Assembly: GCA_022606425.2 (NCBI GenBank) | Contig: JAHDVF020000900.1 | Span: forward strand, 122,847-186,846 | From: Lepidostoma basale | Taxonomy: Eukaryota; Arthropoda; Insecta; Trichoptera; Lepidostomatidae | Length of the DNA: 64,000 nucleotides | Reading direction: 5' to 3' | Shown: one piece after another, positions 11,435 through 22,200 of the stretch | Numbering within the stretch: the first letter of the stretch is position 1 | How the letters are laid out: every line of letters starts with the position of its first letter | Made by a program: the position numbers and the translations under genes | The notes under the pieces: model-generated | What the model saw: only the letters and a program-made list of their open reading frames with translations | Told to the model about the DNA's origin: nothing | The model's database searches: none

Positions 11435-12350
11435 CTTACTGTTAAAATTTAAAACACTGTGAGAGTGTCGCGACAGTTGTTTCGCCAACCGATGTTGGCA
11501 TCATCAGGTGTTAAAATAGACTGTTGTAAAGTTTATTGTAATAATAATTGGTGTTCTTCTACCGACCCTTATGTATGGAAGCGAAGAATGGAACTGGCAA
11601 AAGAAGGATGAAAGTTGAATAAATGAGATCTCTTAGACGAATGTGTTGATACTCTGTGTATGATAGAGTGTCAAATGAAAATATAAGAATTGAATGCGGT
11701 GCGAATGATTGTGTTATGAACAAAATAACGAAAGGATCATTAAGATGATTTGGACATATGGAAAGAATGAATGACTTCTTCATATTAGTGAAAGTACGTT
11801 CAGAAGGCAAATACTCTTAATTCTGGAGAGTATCCTGTCTTCCTAATGTTGAACCATCTCTCATGCGTTTCTGGTAGTATACTATACACAATATATTATT
11901 TTACCTGTTCTCAATAGATGCCTTAAAAATAAATTTTGTAATGTCTGTTGATGAAATAAACTGGTTTGATTTGATGAAGAAAGAATGGTAAAAAAATTAT
12001 ATGTTAACGATGTAAATGGAACTAGAAACAGAATCGGAAGACCGAGGAAAAAGTGGCACGATCAAATAAATCAAATATTGAATGTCGGCCACGTGAGGAG
12101 TCAGAGAAATTGACGCGCGTGCATGACACAATGTATGAATGTTGAGGAAGCGAATTGAGAAATATGTCAGGAAAGAAAAGTGTGGCAGTCCATTCTTTCC
12201 GCCTGCCCCTTCGGAGAAACGGCGTGATGGTTAGTTAGTTTATTATAACACCTGATGATGCCTGATGAGGCGAAACAGAGGTCGCGACACTCTCAGTGAA
12301 TAAATAAAAGAAATTGTGATATTATAACAGTGTTTTGAATGTTAACAGTA
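11435..12350. mobile_element. Inverted-repeat element with hammerhead-like ends, carrying nested insertions
   Basis: The arms 11440-11515 and 12245-12345 are inverted copies (actgtgagagtgtcgcgaca against gtcgcgacactctcagtg). Each arm carries CTGATGA ... GAAAC ... GTC in the same relative position. A family A RTE copy fills the middle and is itself split by a Jockey-type 3' end. Confidence 0.6.
11545..12240 (+). mobile_element. RTE-like family A copy split by a Jockey-type insertion
   Basis: The copy reads ...ggacatatggaaagaatgaa up to 11773 and resumes with gaagaaagaatggtaaaaaa at 11974. The insert 11774-11972 is a Jockey-type 3' UTR ending tgatttgatttga. The RTE tail gttagttag is at 12231. 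Confidence 0.8.
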
Positions 12351-12484
12351 ATAATGTTGAAGTATCATAGTCTTTTAGCCAAAACAATGGACTATTTAAT
12401 CAACTCTGTTAAATGAATATTATTTTAAATAAAGTATAATGTATTATAGATAGATTTTAATTAATAAATGTAATAATGATTTTT

Positions 12485-12665
12485 ACTTAAAGTAATTTTT
12501 GATTAGAAACGGATTTAAAAATTATAATTATTCATACAAAATTTGGGGAAGAAAGTGTGAAGTGAACAAAATTATTAATACAAATGATTTCTAGAAGTTT
12601 CTTTATATTGTATGGGAATGACATATTTCACCTTGCTAATGCATTATCAAATCAAGAAAACAGAC
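12485..12665. mobile_element. M3 repeat copy
   Basis: Carries the M3 signature (tttctagaagtttc, then tgggaatgacatatttcacc). Related copies are at 13540, 28690, 29815 and 50259. Confidence 0.5.
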
Positions 12666-12739
12666 GTTTTCATTCATCTTCATTATTTAACCGTTTGAGT
12701 GCCAAACCTATTTTGCCAAAATATTCTAAAATCTTCTTC

Positions 12740-13240
12740 TTCGATGGCCCTACAGCCCATATCGAGCCTTAGCCTCCAGTATTATTCGCCTCCAACTCCT
12801 CCTGTCCTCCGCTTCGACCCTCCAATCTGACACTCTTAACAATCTTGCTCCATCTCTCCCAACTTCATTCTCCCATCGCAGTCATGGTCGTCCAATTGGT
12901 CTTCTACCACCTGGGTGCCACTCCAGCAATCTTTTTGGGGTTCGCGATGACGGCATCCTCTGCACGTGACCGGCCCATCTCAGTCTATTCAGTCTGACCT
13001 GTGTGGAGAGACTGGGAGCTTTGTAAATATTGTACAGCTCGTCATTATGCCGCACTCTCCAGCCTTCACCGTCATTCACAGGCCCCAGAATTCTGCGCAG
13101 CACCCTTCTCTCAAAAGTATCCAGTCGCTCTGCAGATTTCGCTGTCATTGTCCACGCCTCACACCCATAGGTCACTACTGTTCGGATGATTGTTTTATAC
13201 AGGGTGATTTTGGTTTTCCAGTGTACGTTTCTTGATTTGA
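12740..13240 (-). mobile_element. RTE/Jockey-like family G 3' end
   Basis: The - frame encodes TYGCEAWTMTAKSAERLDTF and LRWAGHVQRMPSSRTPKRLL then HPGGRRPIGRP, the end of an RT C-terminus. Confidence 0.8.
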
Positions 13241-13539
13241 GCGCTGGTAGTAGAGAGAAGAATGTTTTGTTACCAATTGTGATTCTTCTTTCGAATATAT
13301 GTGGTTCTTCTTTCGAATATATTCTAAAATATCAAAAGAAATGTCTATTTTTATAGATAATTTATATTTACAAGAAAACAATGTGCCATTTCTGTAAAAA
13401 TACACCAATTTTCATATTTCTTTCAACATTTTCTTCACTAGGTTTCACACCATGATAATATTAATACAGAAATTGAATACTATTAATCTACCTACAAGCG
13501 CAACGGCGCTCTTCGGCAACGGTTAATATGGTATTTTAC

Positions 13540-13660
13540 ATCATTGTTCAAGAAACAACAAATCACTAAGATGACTACAAATTAAAATGTCTGTTTTCTA
13601 GAAGTTTTATTTTATTTTATGGGAATGACATGTTTCGCCTTGCTAAGGCTGTATATAATG
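13540..13660. mobile_element. M3 repeat copy
   Basis: Contains ttctagaagttttatttt and gggaatgacatgtttcgcct, the M3 core, ending cttgctaaggc. Confidence 0.5.
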
Positions 13661-13664
13661 TAAA

Positions 13665-13885
13665 AATTAACTGATTAAACTTCATGTCGTCTTTCTGAAG
13701 TGGTAGGCAGAAAGAATGGACCGTCAAACTTTTATCGAAATCCATACATCGTGTCATGGACGCATGTCTATTCCTTGGCTGACATTTGGTGCATAGGGCC
13801 TGAAGGAACCTTCTCCACCCGACTCTATCGCATGCCTGATGCCTAACATCATCCCAAGTGAGGCCTGCTGCTTTAACCTCGTTTT
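13665..13885 (-). mobile_element. RTE family A remnant fused to family B remnant
   Basis: 13665-13760 is a family A terminus on -. 13765-13885 matches family B (C-terminus ...[11 protein letters not shown] as at 38000). Both are short and broken. Confidence 0.65.
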
Positions 13886-13949
13886 TATAAAATATATTTT
13901 CATTGACTCAAGTGTCCCGGATAATGCGCTTCCCTGTTAACCCGACCCC

Positions 13950-13980
13950 GGAAAATCGGGAGTGTACTGTATATGCATTA
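13950..13980 (-). repeat. pogo/Tigger-like terminal repeat remnant
   Basis: cggaaaatcgggagtgtact at 13956 is the reverse complement of CAGTACACTCCCGATTTTCC at 20580. A shared DNA-transposon end; no transposase seen. Confidence 0.45.
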
Positions 13981-14024
13981 TCACATCTTATATTATTTAT
14001 AGAATAAATAATGTATGTGTCAAT

Positions 14025-14250
14025 GGCGGTACTCCCATTATAAGCCCGGCTTGCGTAAGAAATTTTGAATCAAAACTTCTTCTGGCTTACAGAGGTTCAG
14101 CTCTTGTGGCTATTCCTCTAACGTCTGATAGGAACATTGTTGGAAGGTGATTTGGTGGGTTGTTGGTTTACGCGGGGGCATGATTACTTAGATTTGGGGG
14201 TTTTGGTTCAAAATTTCTTACGCAAGCCGGGCTTCTGGGCGAGTACCGCC
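14025..14250. mobile_element. MITE with ~50-bp inverted repeats
   Basis: The left arm (ggcggtactcccattataag ... gtaagaaattttgaat) is mirrored at 14197-14250 (ttcaaaatttcttacgcaag ... gagtaccgcc). About 226 bp, non-coding. Confidence 0.75.
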
Positions 14251-14399
14251 AATTGTGGGTGTATATACTCTCTGCCTACTCTTTCAGTGAAACGGCGTGA
14301 TGGTTATTAGATAAAAAAAATCTGTTTCTAATTTATACAAACCAAATATTGATATTTTAAATAAATATTGTAAAATATGACTGAGTCAATTTATTTACG

Positions 14400-14630
14400 G
14401 TGGATGGAACATCATAATCTCACCCATTTATTTCCCTGTATCCTGATGTTGGTGATACATTTCATAGCACCAATTTTAACTTGAGAACGGTGCTGTGAAG
14501 GAGAGCTCTTCAAAACGCCTTTGTAGTCTTTCCTGTGTCATGTACATCCATATTATCAGTCCTGAAGCCTCTAAGAAGCGGATCCCACGTCTTCCTCTTC
14601 CCACGACCATCTTTCACCATATCTAAAACA
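14400..14630 (-). mobile_element. Possible RT C-terminal remnant
   Basis: The - translation includes GRGKRKTWDPLL, similar to the GRPRKTW motif of RTE ends, followed by broken frames. Weak. Confidence 0.35.
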
Positions 14631-15009
14631 AGGAAAACAGCATCCGCTGATGGGTTCCGCTATTTAAAAGAGTAAATTAAAAATAAAACAATTTTTTTCA
14701 CGGTAAAATGTATTTCCATCTATTTACAACAGAATTTCAAAATTTGATCTAAGAATCAACACAGTAAAAAATTATTTTAAATACTAACGATATCCATTTA
14801 AGCCAAAACATATATTTTCTCCATTCTTTTAACGTAAAAAAAATGTTCACAAGATACATATTATGTTTTAAATGAAAAATTGTTTATAATGCAAATTGAA
14901 AAAAAAAAAATTCCACCCCCTCTCCAATAATACATCTCTTAAATTTATTTATTGCCTATGAATTTCTCTCTCCAATACACATTCCCTCCTATTAATGTAA
15001 GTTGCAAAT

Positions 15010-15860
15010 GTAATATCACCCTCGGTGTACCCCCCTAAAATGTAATTTTCCCCCTCAACACCCCCCCCTGCAAATGTAATTTTCCTTTCAAAATACCCCA
15101 TTTAAATACAATTTCTGTCTCAAAATCTTTTATACCACAAAAAACTTTTAAAATAATATATTTTCTAGCCCTTCTATACCCTTCTAATTACTTTTCTTCT
15201 AAAATAACAATTTCATTCAAATTACACTTCACTTCAAATTACATCTCACTACAAATTACATTCAAATTAAATTTCACCTCAAATTGTATTTCACTACAAA
15301 TTACTATTCCCCCCAAATTGCATGACTTTAAATTACATTTCCCCCTCAAATTACATTTACCCCCAAATTGCATATGACTTTAAATTACATTTCCCCCTCA
15401 AATTACATTCCCCCCCCCAAATTGCACATGACTTCAAATTACATTCCCCCCCAAATTGCATGACTTTAAATTACATTTCCCCCTCAAATTACATTTCCCC
15501 CCCCAAATTGCATATGACTTCAAATTACATTCCCCCCCAAATTGCATGACTTTAAATTACATTTCCCCCTCAAATAACATTTCCCCCCCCCAAATTGCAT
15601 ATGACTTTAAATTACATTTCCCCCTCAAATTACATTTCCCCCCACATTGCATGACTTTAAATTACATCCCCCCTCAAATTACATTTCCCCCCAAATTGCA
15701 TACGACTTTAAATTACATTTCCCCCTCAAATTACATGTACCCCCAAATACATTTCCCCCATATTGCATATCACTTCAAATTACATTTCTCCCCCAAGTTA
15801 CATTTCAGTTCAAATCACATATCCTCTCAAATACATTTCACCTCAAATTACATTCCATTA
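15010..15860. repeat. C-rich minisatellite with 87-bp higher-order period
   Basis: Units of aaattacatttcccccc alternate with aaattgcatatgacttcaaa and aaattgcatgactttaaatt. The cat(at)gacttc unit recurs at 15421, 15508 and 15595, exactly 87 bp apart. The C runs are 5-8 long, so the - strand has regularly spaced G runs. Edges degenerate to looser aaattaca repeats from about 15200. Confidence 0.9.
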
Positions 15861-16049
15861 ACCGATAAAATTTGTTAAGTATGCTATGCACTTTACCATG
15901 TATGAAAACATAAAAAAAATTAAAAAAAACAACTATTTTACAAACTCCAAATAATCTCTACTTCACACGGGTATTCAAACGACACTTCAATTTTACTATC
16001 CGATAAAAATATAACTAGTTTCTGAAATTTAATAAGAAAACTTAGTTGA

Positions 16050-16875
16050 TATATGGGTGTTTTTCAAAAAGTTTGCTCGTTGCGTAATAATTCCACTACG
16101 TCACATTTGGCGTTCCACTAATACATCACGTCGCGTAGTGGATGTGACGTATGATGCCAGTATTGAAACAAACTCCAAAATGCAGGTTTATGAATATGAT
16201 TTTACTAAATATTACATTGAATTCAGATTCTAGATGTCGGTCATTTTTACCCATGAAAAGCTGTAAGTCAAACAATCAATACTTACATTATAGAATCACG
16301 TTCGTAGTGGAAAATAAAAACAGCACGTCGTGACGCCCGACCACTATTTCACATAACATAATGCGACTGGTGTCAATTTACGAACATGGCGACCGTTGAC
16401 GAGCTATAAAATGTTGCCATCAATCAAATATATACTTAGTTTATAGTAAATTTTTCGTTTAAATCAGTATATCGACGTAGCGTATACGGAATTTTCCACC
16501 AACGTCGTTTTGAGTGACTAAATAAAAACAGTATTTTATATTATTTTGAACTCTAATACGCTGTTATCTAGGAATATTATTGATAAAACTCTTGGACAAG
16601 AAGTAGCTTATCAATGAATATTTTTCCTTTATAAAGTGCAAAAGGAGCGTGGGACACTAGAAAAATCACCACTTTTCTATCGTATATTCCCAATAATTAA
16701 GCAAAATAAACAGATATAAGTACTTTTGGATATGTGAATAATCAATTTGTGAGTTATTCTGTTGTTTTGAGATATAAAAAAAACAGTTTAAAAATCAATA
16801 GCCTGCAGAATTACCTCGAAAGTCATAGGACATGTAATTTTCGAGTAAACATTTTATTTGAAAAACACCCATATA
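16050..16875. mobile_element. ~826-bp MITE, 19-bp perfect inverted ends
   Basis: TATATGGGTGTTTTTCAAA at 16050-16068 is exactly mirrored at 16857-16875. The flanking TA is compatible with a Tc1/mariner-type element. The interior has no transposase. Confidence 0.75.
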
Positions 16876-17334
16876 GAGTGGAACCTTGGTTAACCTCGAG
16901 TGAACGACACACTGCTATTTTAGTAGCAAATAATCGGACCTGCGGCAATAAACACTGCATTTGCAGTGTCAGGTTTGTATGGAAACGTAAATATGACATT
17001 TTATCAAGTAAGGTTTTGGCTACAAGTAGGTTAAGATTTGAAACCTCGAAGAAGATTTATATTGCTTCAGGATAGCATAGGTTCCACTTAATTCCATATA
17101 GTGCGGCCGGCTAAATTTGCAGTCCAAAAATATTGGAATTGCAGCTTTGATACGCACACTTTGACTGTACGTTTCATGTACGCACTTATAAACATAATGT
17201 ACAAACAGTAAGGGATACGCGCGTGTGCCAACAACACTTGAGTACAAGTCTTCACAAGTATTACAGTTTTACAAGGGCAGGGGATAGTGTGCGATCAAGT
17301 CTTTGACGTTTCGTAAATTAAAAATATTATTTAA
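16876..17334. other. Unassigned DNA, possible pogo-like end at 16878
   Basis: GTGGAACCTTGGTTAAC at 16879 resembles pogo/Tigger termini, but I see no clear partner. No convincing gene. Confidence 0.35.
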
Positions 17335-17338
17335 TTAA

Positions 17339-18353
17339 CTCTTTGCACGCTAACGTATCAACTGTTGATACGGCAAAAAGTCCATATTCACACGCGGCCG
17401 TATCTACACTTGATACGGGAACTTTGACTGCCGATATTACGGCGCTCTTTTGTCAAAAATGTATTTCCCGCTCACTTGGACATTCGTAGAACTATCACGA
17501 TGTTGATATCTACAAGAATTTCTCAAAAATAAAATTGTATTTCGTAAAAAAAAAACATTGATAATCAAGTGCGCGTCTTTGCGCCTTCTATTGCCATAGT
17601 TTACAATTTCGTCAACAGATGGCGTTAGTAATAATTTGCTATCTGCGCTTGCGTGCGCCGATTAAATGTCAACGAATGGTTGCAGTAAAATAGGCACTAA
17701 GTACCAAAAAATTCAAAAATAACTAAGATAACTAATACAGAACATCAAATCAAATCAAATCCAATCAGTTTATTTACTCAAAAGACATTACAAACAGCAT
17801 AAATGTTTAAGGCATCAATTGAGTACAGGTAAAATATTATAAAAATACAACATAATACCAGGAACGCATTAGTGATGGTTCGACATTAGGAAGACAAGAT
17901 ACTTTCCAAAGTCAAGAGTATTTGTCCCCTGAACGTACTTTCACTAACATGAAAGACATCGATCTCCGAGGAGACCGCGTTCAGCAGACTAATTGCTCTT
18001 CCCACCGGCGTCACCAGAGGCAGATTTTTTTGTATGTTTTTATCATACAGAGTTTTTTTTGTATTTTTTTTTGGTACTTAGTGCCTGTTTTACTGCAATG
18101 TAATATTTGGAACACACACGCTGAGTGATGGCGCGACCACATTCAAAAGATACGGTATGTTTTTGTTTTTATAAACATCTAAGAGTGTTGACCCACTGTT
18201 TTCATATTGTAGAGAATAATCTGTTCTGTCTATATAGTCCAATAAATCATGCCACAATGCTATAATTTGACATTTAATTGCGTACATAGGTATTTGAAAA
18301 TATGTGCGCGTAGGGGTACAAATAAAACAGAGCATATTAACGCGTTCAAAAGG
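17339..18353. mobile_element. piggyBac-like MITE flanked by TTAA, with inner foldback
   Basis: TTAA at 17335-17338 and 18354-18357 bracket ends CTCTTTGCACGC and (reverse) CCTTTTGAACGC. An inner inverted repeat starting TTGCAGTAAAATAGGCACTA (17682) is mirrored at 18066-18097. A Jockey-type 3' end (about 17745-18020, -) is inserted between the inner arms. No transposase. Confidence 0.65.
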
Positions 18354-18396
18354 TTAATATTATGATAAACTGGAACTATCCGTCTGAGCTGCAAAT

Positions 18397-18858
18397 GAAG
18401 ACTACAGGGGAAAAACAAGGAATGTCAGTAGAAGGTTAATTTGAATAAATTGAGAGTAAAGCTAATCAAAGTCTACATCTTCTTCTTTTTGTCCTGTCAC
18501 ACCTCCGTGGTGCATAGGGCCTCGAGGAATCTTCTCCACCGATTCTATCGCATGCCTGATGCTTAACATCATCTCAAGTGACTGCTGCCTTAACCTCGTC
18601 CTGCAGCGTTCTTCTCCAGGTGGCTCTAGGTCTGCCTCGCTTTCTCTTTCCCCCCATATGGGACCAGTCTAGTGCGCCCTGAGCGATGCCGATTTCTTAG
18701 CAATTAGCAATCGATTATCTGGCCATAGTCGATGACACACATGATTTTTGAATAAGAAAATTTTACTGTGGATAGATACGTACAAATGCCGCTAGATGGC
18801 ATTATTACATTTATTTTGAATTTTAACTGACATTCCTTGTTTTTCCCCTGTAGTCTTC
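18397..18858. mobile_element. MITE 'GAAGAC' with 33-bp inverted repeats, AAAT duplications
   Basis: Ends GAAGACTACAGGGGAAAAAC ... and its mirror at 18826-18858. Flanks are gcAAAT and AAATgt. A family B RTE end is inserted at 18481-18690. An uninterrupted 248-bp copy is at 24713-24960. Confidence 0.8.
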
Positions 18859-18987
18859 AAATGTAGTCAGCTGCAGATCAAGTCTATCATTTCAACTGCA
18901 AATGAAGTGGGCCGCTCGATGAAGGTTAAAATGCTTAAGTTTCGTTTGATATAAACAATAAAATAAAATTATAATAACTAGTTTGAC

Positions 18988-19216
18988 CTAAAAGTCAAAG
19001 GTGATCTTCCACTGGGTGGCCATGGACACCCCCGGCTTCCTCACGACCAGCACATCATTGCCGGTATGGTAGGTGAGCGTCAGGACCACGGATTTGGGCG
19101 AGGATCCGGGCGTCTCGGAGATGAGCTCAGCCTTCTTGGGTGGACCGCCGACTCCCGCGATCACGACGCGCTCCAGCCAAGATTGTGTCGGGTACGAAGC
19201 ATTTGGATCCGGGAAG
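18988..19216 (-). CDS. GANAB: GANAB exon 17 (terminal)
   Basis: Encodes [20 protein letters not shown] and ends [19 protein letters not shown] at 18990-18988. Acceptor CTTTCAG. No obvious AATAAA lies close by; a candidate on - near 18810 falls inside a MITE. Confidence 0.95.
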
Positions 19217-22200
19217 CTGAAAGAAAGGGTTCATGAAATAAATAAAAAATAGTGTGCGTACTTGTGTGCGCCACCTAGGAAGCATGTTTACAAGAGACGG
19301 AAAAATGGAGAAAGACATCGAAAGAAGGGTTGATGCTGGGAATAAAATAAATGGCGCACACAAAGTCATTACTGCAAATAGAAATATATCCACAGAAGCA
19401 AAGATGGCAGTACACAATGGAGTTCTAGTGCCAACTTTCATGTATGGAAGTGAAGCTTGGAGCTGGCAAAAGAAGGATGAAAGCAGGATAAACGCCATAG
19501 AAATGAGATCACTAAGAAGAATGTGCGGAAAAATGTTGTATGATAGAATACCGAACAATGAAATAAGAAAGAAATGTAAGACAGATGACTGCATCATGGA
19601 TAAAATTAAAAAAGGATCCCTGAGATGGTTTGGACATATGGAACGAATGGATGACAGTAGAATGGTTCAAAAGTTGTACACAAGCAGCGTCAGTGGAAAA
19701 AGAAGCCGAGGACGACCGAGGAAAACATGGCAAGACCAAATTAATCAATTACTAAAATGCGGTCACATTCGAAGTCGGAATAATCGACGTGCGTGCATGG
19801 TACGATGTATGAATATGGAGGAAGCCCGAGAGGTATGCCAGGAAAGAGCATTGTGGCGATCCATCCTCTCTGCCTACCCTTCCCGGGAAATGGCGTGATG
19901 GTTAGTTAGTTAAACAAAAATAAATAAAACTTTTAAAAGTAAGAATACAGTTCTTAGAAATGATTAAGACGTGTTTTTGCCATAAAAGTATAGTAAGCTT
20001 CATATTATTAAAGAAAATGTGTTTTGCCGCCACATATTAGCTAGACCGTCGCACAAATAATTTGGTAATGGGCCGCAATTTAAGTTGCTGTCATTTGCCA
20101 GGATACATATTGTGTCGCAGCAAAAGGCCGCAAGTTTTGGCTGTGCCGTGGTAAAAAGCAGCAACTTAAAATGATGCTTTTTGCCAAAACATGTATCAAA
20201 TTAATACAACTTTGCGGCTATTGGGATAGTGAATATCTCAGTAAAGGAAACAGATAGAGAAACATCTGTGATTGTATATGATAGAGGCCAGTTATAAGAA
20301 TGCTTCGAGCTGTGTTACGCCAAACAGCCGCAAATTAAGATACGGCTTGTTGCCTTTACACAATAGTTAAGTCAAATATTTTTAAGTATACTTACGTATA
20401 TGAAAGGACATTATTTTCATAGTTAATGTTGGCATATATGTATTTTCCGTTCTTATAGTCGAAAGAGGTCTCATCATCGATGTAAATGGACCCCTCGGCG
20501 GTATTCTGTAAAAAGAAGAAGAAAAAAAAACCCAATAAATCACAAATTATTAGAAGAATAATAAACAATAATTCATATACAGTACACTCCCGATTTTCCG
20601 GGACAAAAAAAAATTCACAATAGTACTTATAATGCAAACAAAAACTCAAATCTGTCAAAATGACATTGGGCGATTAGTTCACATTTGCGCCACCGCCAAC
20701 ATACATTTGTGGCTCTATAGTCATGTCATAAAGTTACTGTGAACAAACTAAAAACTAACTAACTATCACGCCGTCTCTCCGCAGGGGTATGCAGAAAGAA
20801 TGGAACGCCACACTGTTCTGTCCTGACATACTTCTTCGCTTCCTCTACATTCGTAGATCTTGTCATGCACGCCCGTGATTTCTCCGAATCCTCACGTGAC
20901 CGTCATTTAATATTCGATTGATTTGTTCGTGCCACGTTTTCCTCGGTATTCCACTATTTCTAGCCCCGTTCACGTCGTTTAAATATACTTTCTTCACCAT
21001 TCTGTCTTCATTCATTCTTTCCATGTATCCAAACCATCTTAACGACCCGTTCATTGGTTTTGTTCATAACACTTTCATTCGCACCGCATTCACTTCTTAT
21101 ACTTGCATTTGACACTCTATCATATACAGATTTACCACACATTCGTCTTAGAGATCTCATTTCTACTGCATTTATTCTACTTTCATCCTTCTTTTGCCAG
21201 TTCCATGCTTCACTTCCATACATAAGGGTCGGCACAAGAACACCGTTATGCACTGTTTGCGATGACAACTTTAAGTGCAATGTGAAAAAATATCAATAAT
21301 AATGGATAAACGAGTCGTCAATGTAAACTCTAAAATCTAAAAGCATATCTTCTTTTCGTCCTGTCACACCTCCGTGGTACATAAGACCTCAAGGAACCTT
21401 CTCCACCCGACTCTATCGCATGCCTGATGCCTAACATCATCCCAAGTGACTGCGGCTTTAACCTCGTCCTATAGGGCTCTTTTCCAGGTAGCTCTAGGTC
21501 TGCCTCGCTTCCTCTTTCCCCCCATAGGGGACCAGTCTAGTGCGCCCTGAGCGATGCAGGCTGGGTTCCGTCTCAGAGTGTGACCGATCCACTGCCATTT
21601 TCGTCTAGCGACTTGTTCTCTAATTGGCTTTTCGCCTGCCATGGTCCAGAGAACGGCATTTGACACTGTTTGGGGCCAATAGATCTTGAATATTGAGTGA
21701 AGGCACCTATGTATAAACACCTGAAGTCTTCCAATAACATCTGCGGTAGATTTTCAAGTCTCACATCCGTACAGCAGTACGCTTTTAACGCTACTGCTGA
21801 ATATTTCTCATAAAATATAATAAATTTCTATAAAACATATTTAATTTATAATAAGGATTAATTGTATCTCAATAGAGACGAAGATGTAAATTGTTTTCTG
21901 GGAACAGAATATGGTGGTCGAGGCACTTACAGGACTTATGACCTGTCATTGGTTGGGTTAAGCGATCGCTTTATGCTAACAACAATCCCCATTCCGCACT
22001 TCTTAATTAACCAATTAATCCTTATAAAAAATAATTTACCCGCAATGGGTAAAATCCACTATTTGTCTACAAGTATTTGTATACATTCAAAATGTTATTT
22101 CATTTATATTATAATAATAAAATAATGCTGTCTTCCAAAAGGGTGTACACCATCCCAAGTGACTGCTGCTTTAAACTCGTCCTGCAGGGATCTTCTCCAG

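Noticed and set aside
11461..11515. Calling the motif a functional hammerhead ribozyme
   Set aside because: Core and stem II are present, but an extra base precedes stem II and stem I pairing is poor; kept only as a finding to test.
15300..15760. Regular spacing that might suggest a CRISPR array
   Set aside because: Spacers are themselves repeated and the genome is a eukaryote; it is a higher-order minisatellite.
15322..15878. Repetitive open frames (MTLNYISPSNYI..., MHDFKLHFPLKL...)
   Set aside because: They are translations of the C-rich minisatellite; the three + frames are all open because the repeat lacks stop codons. No protein is implied.
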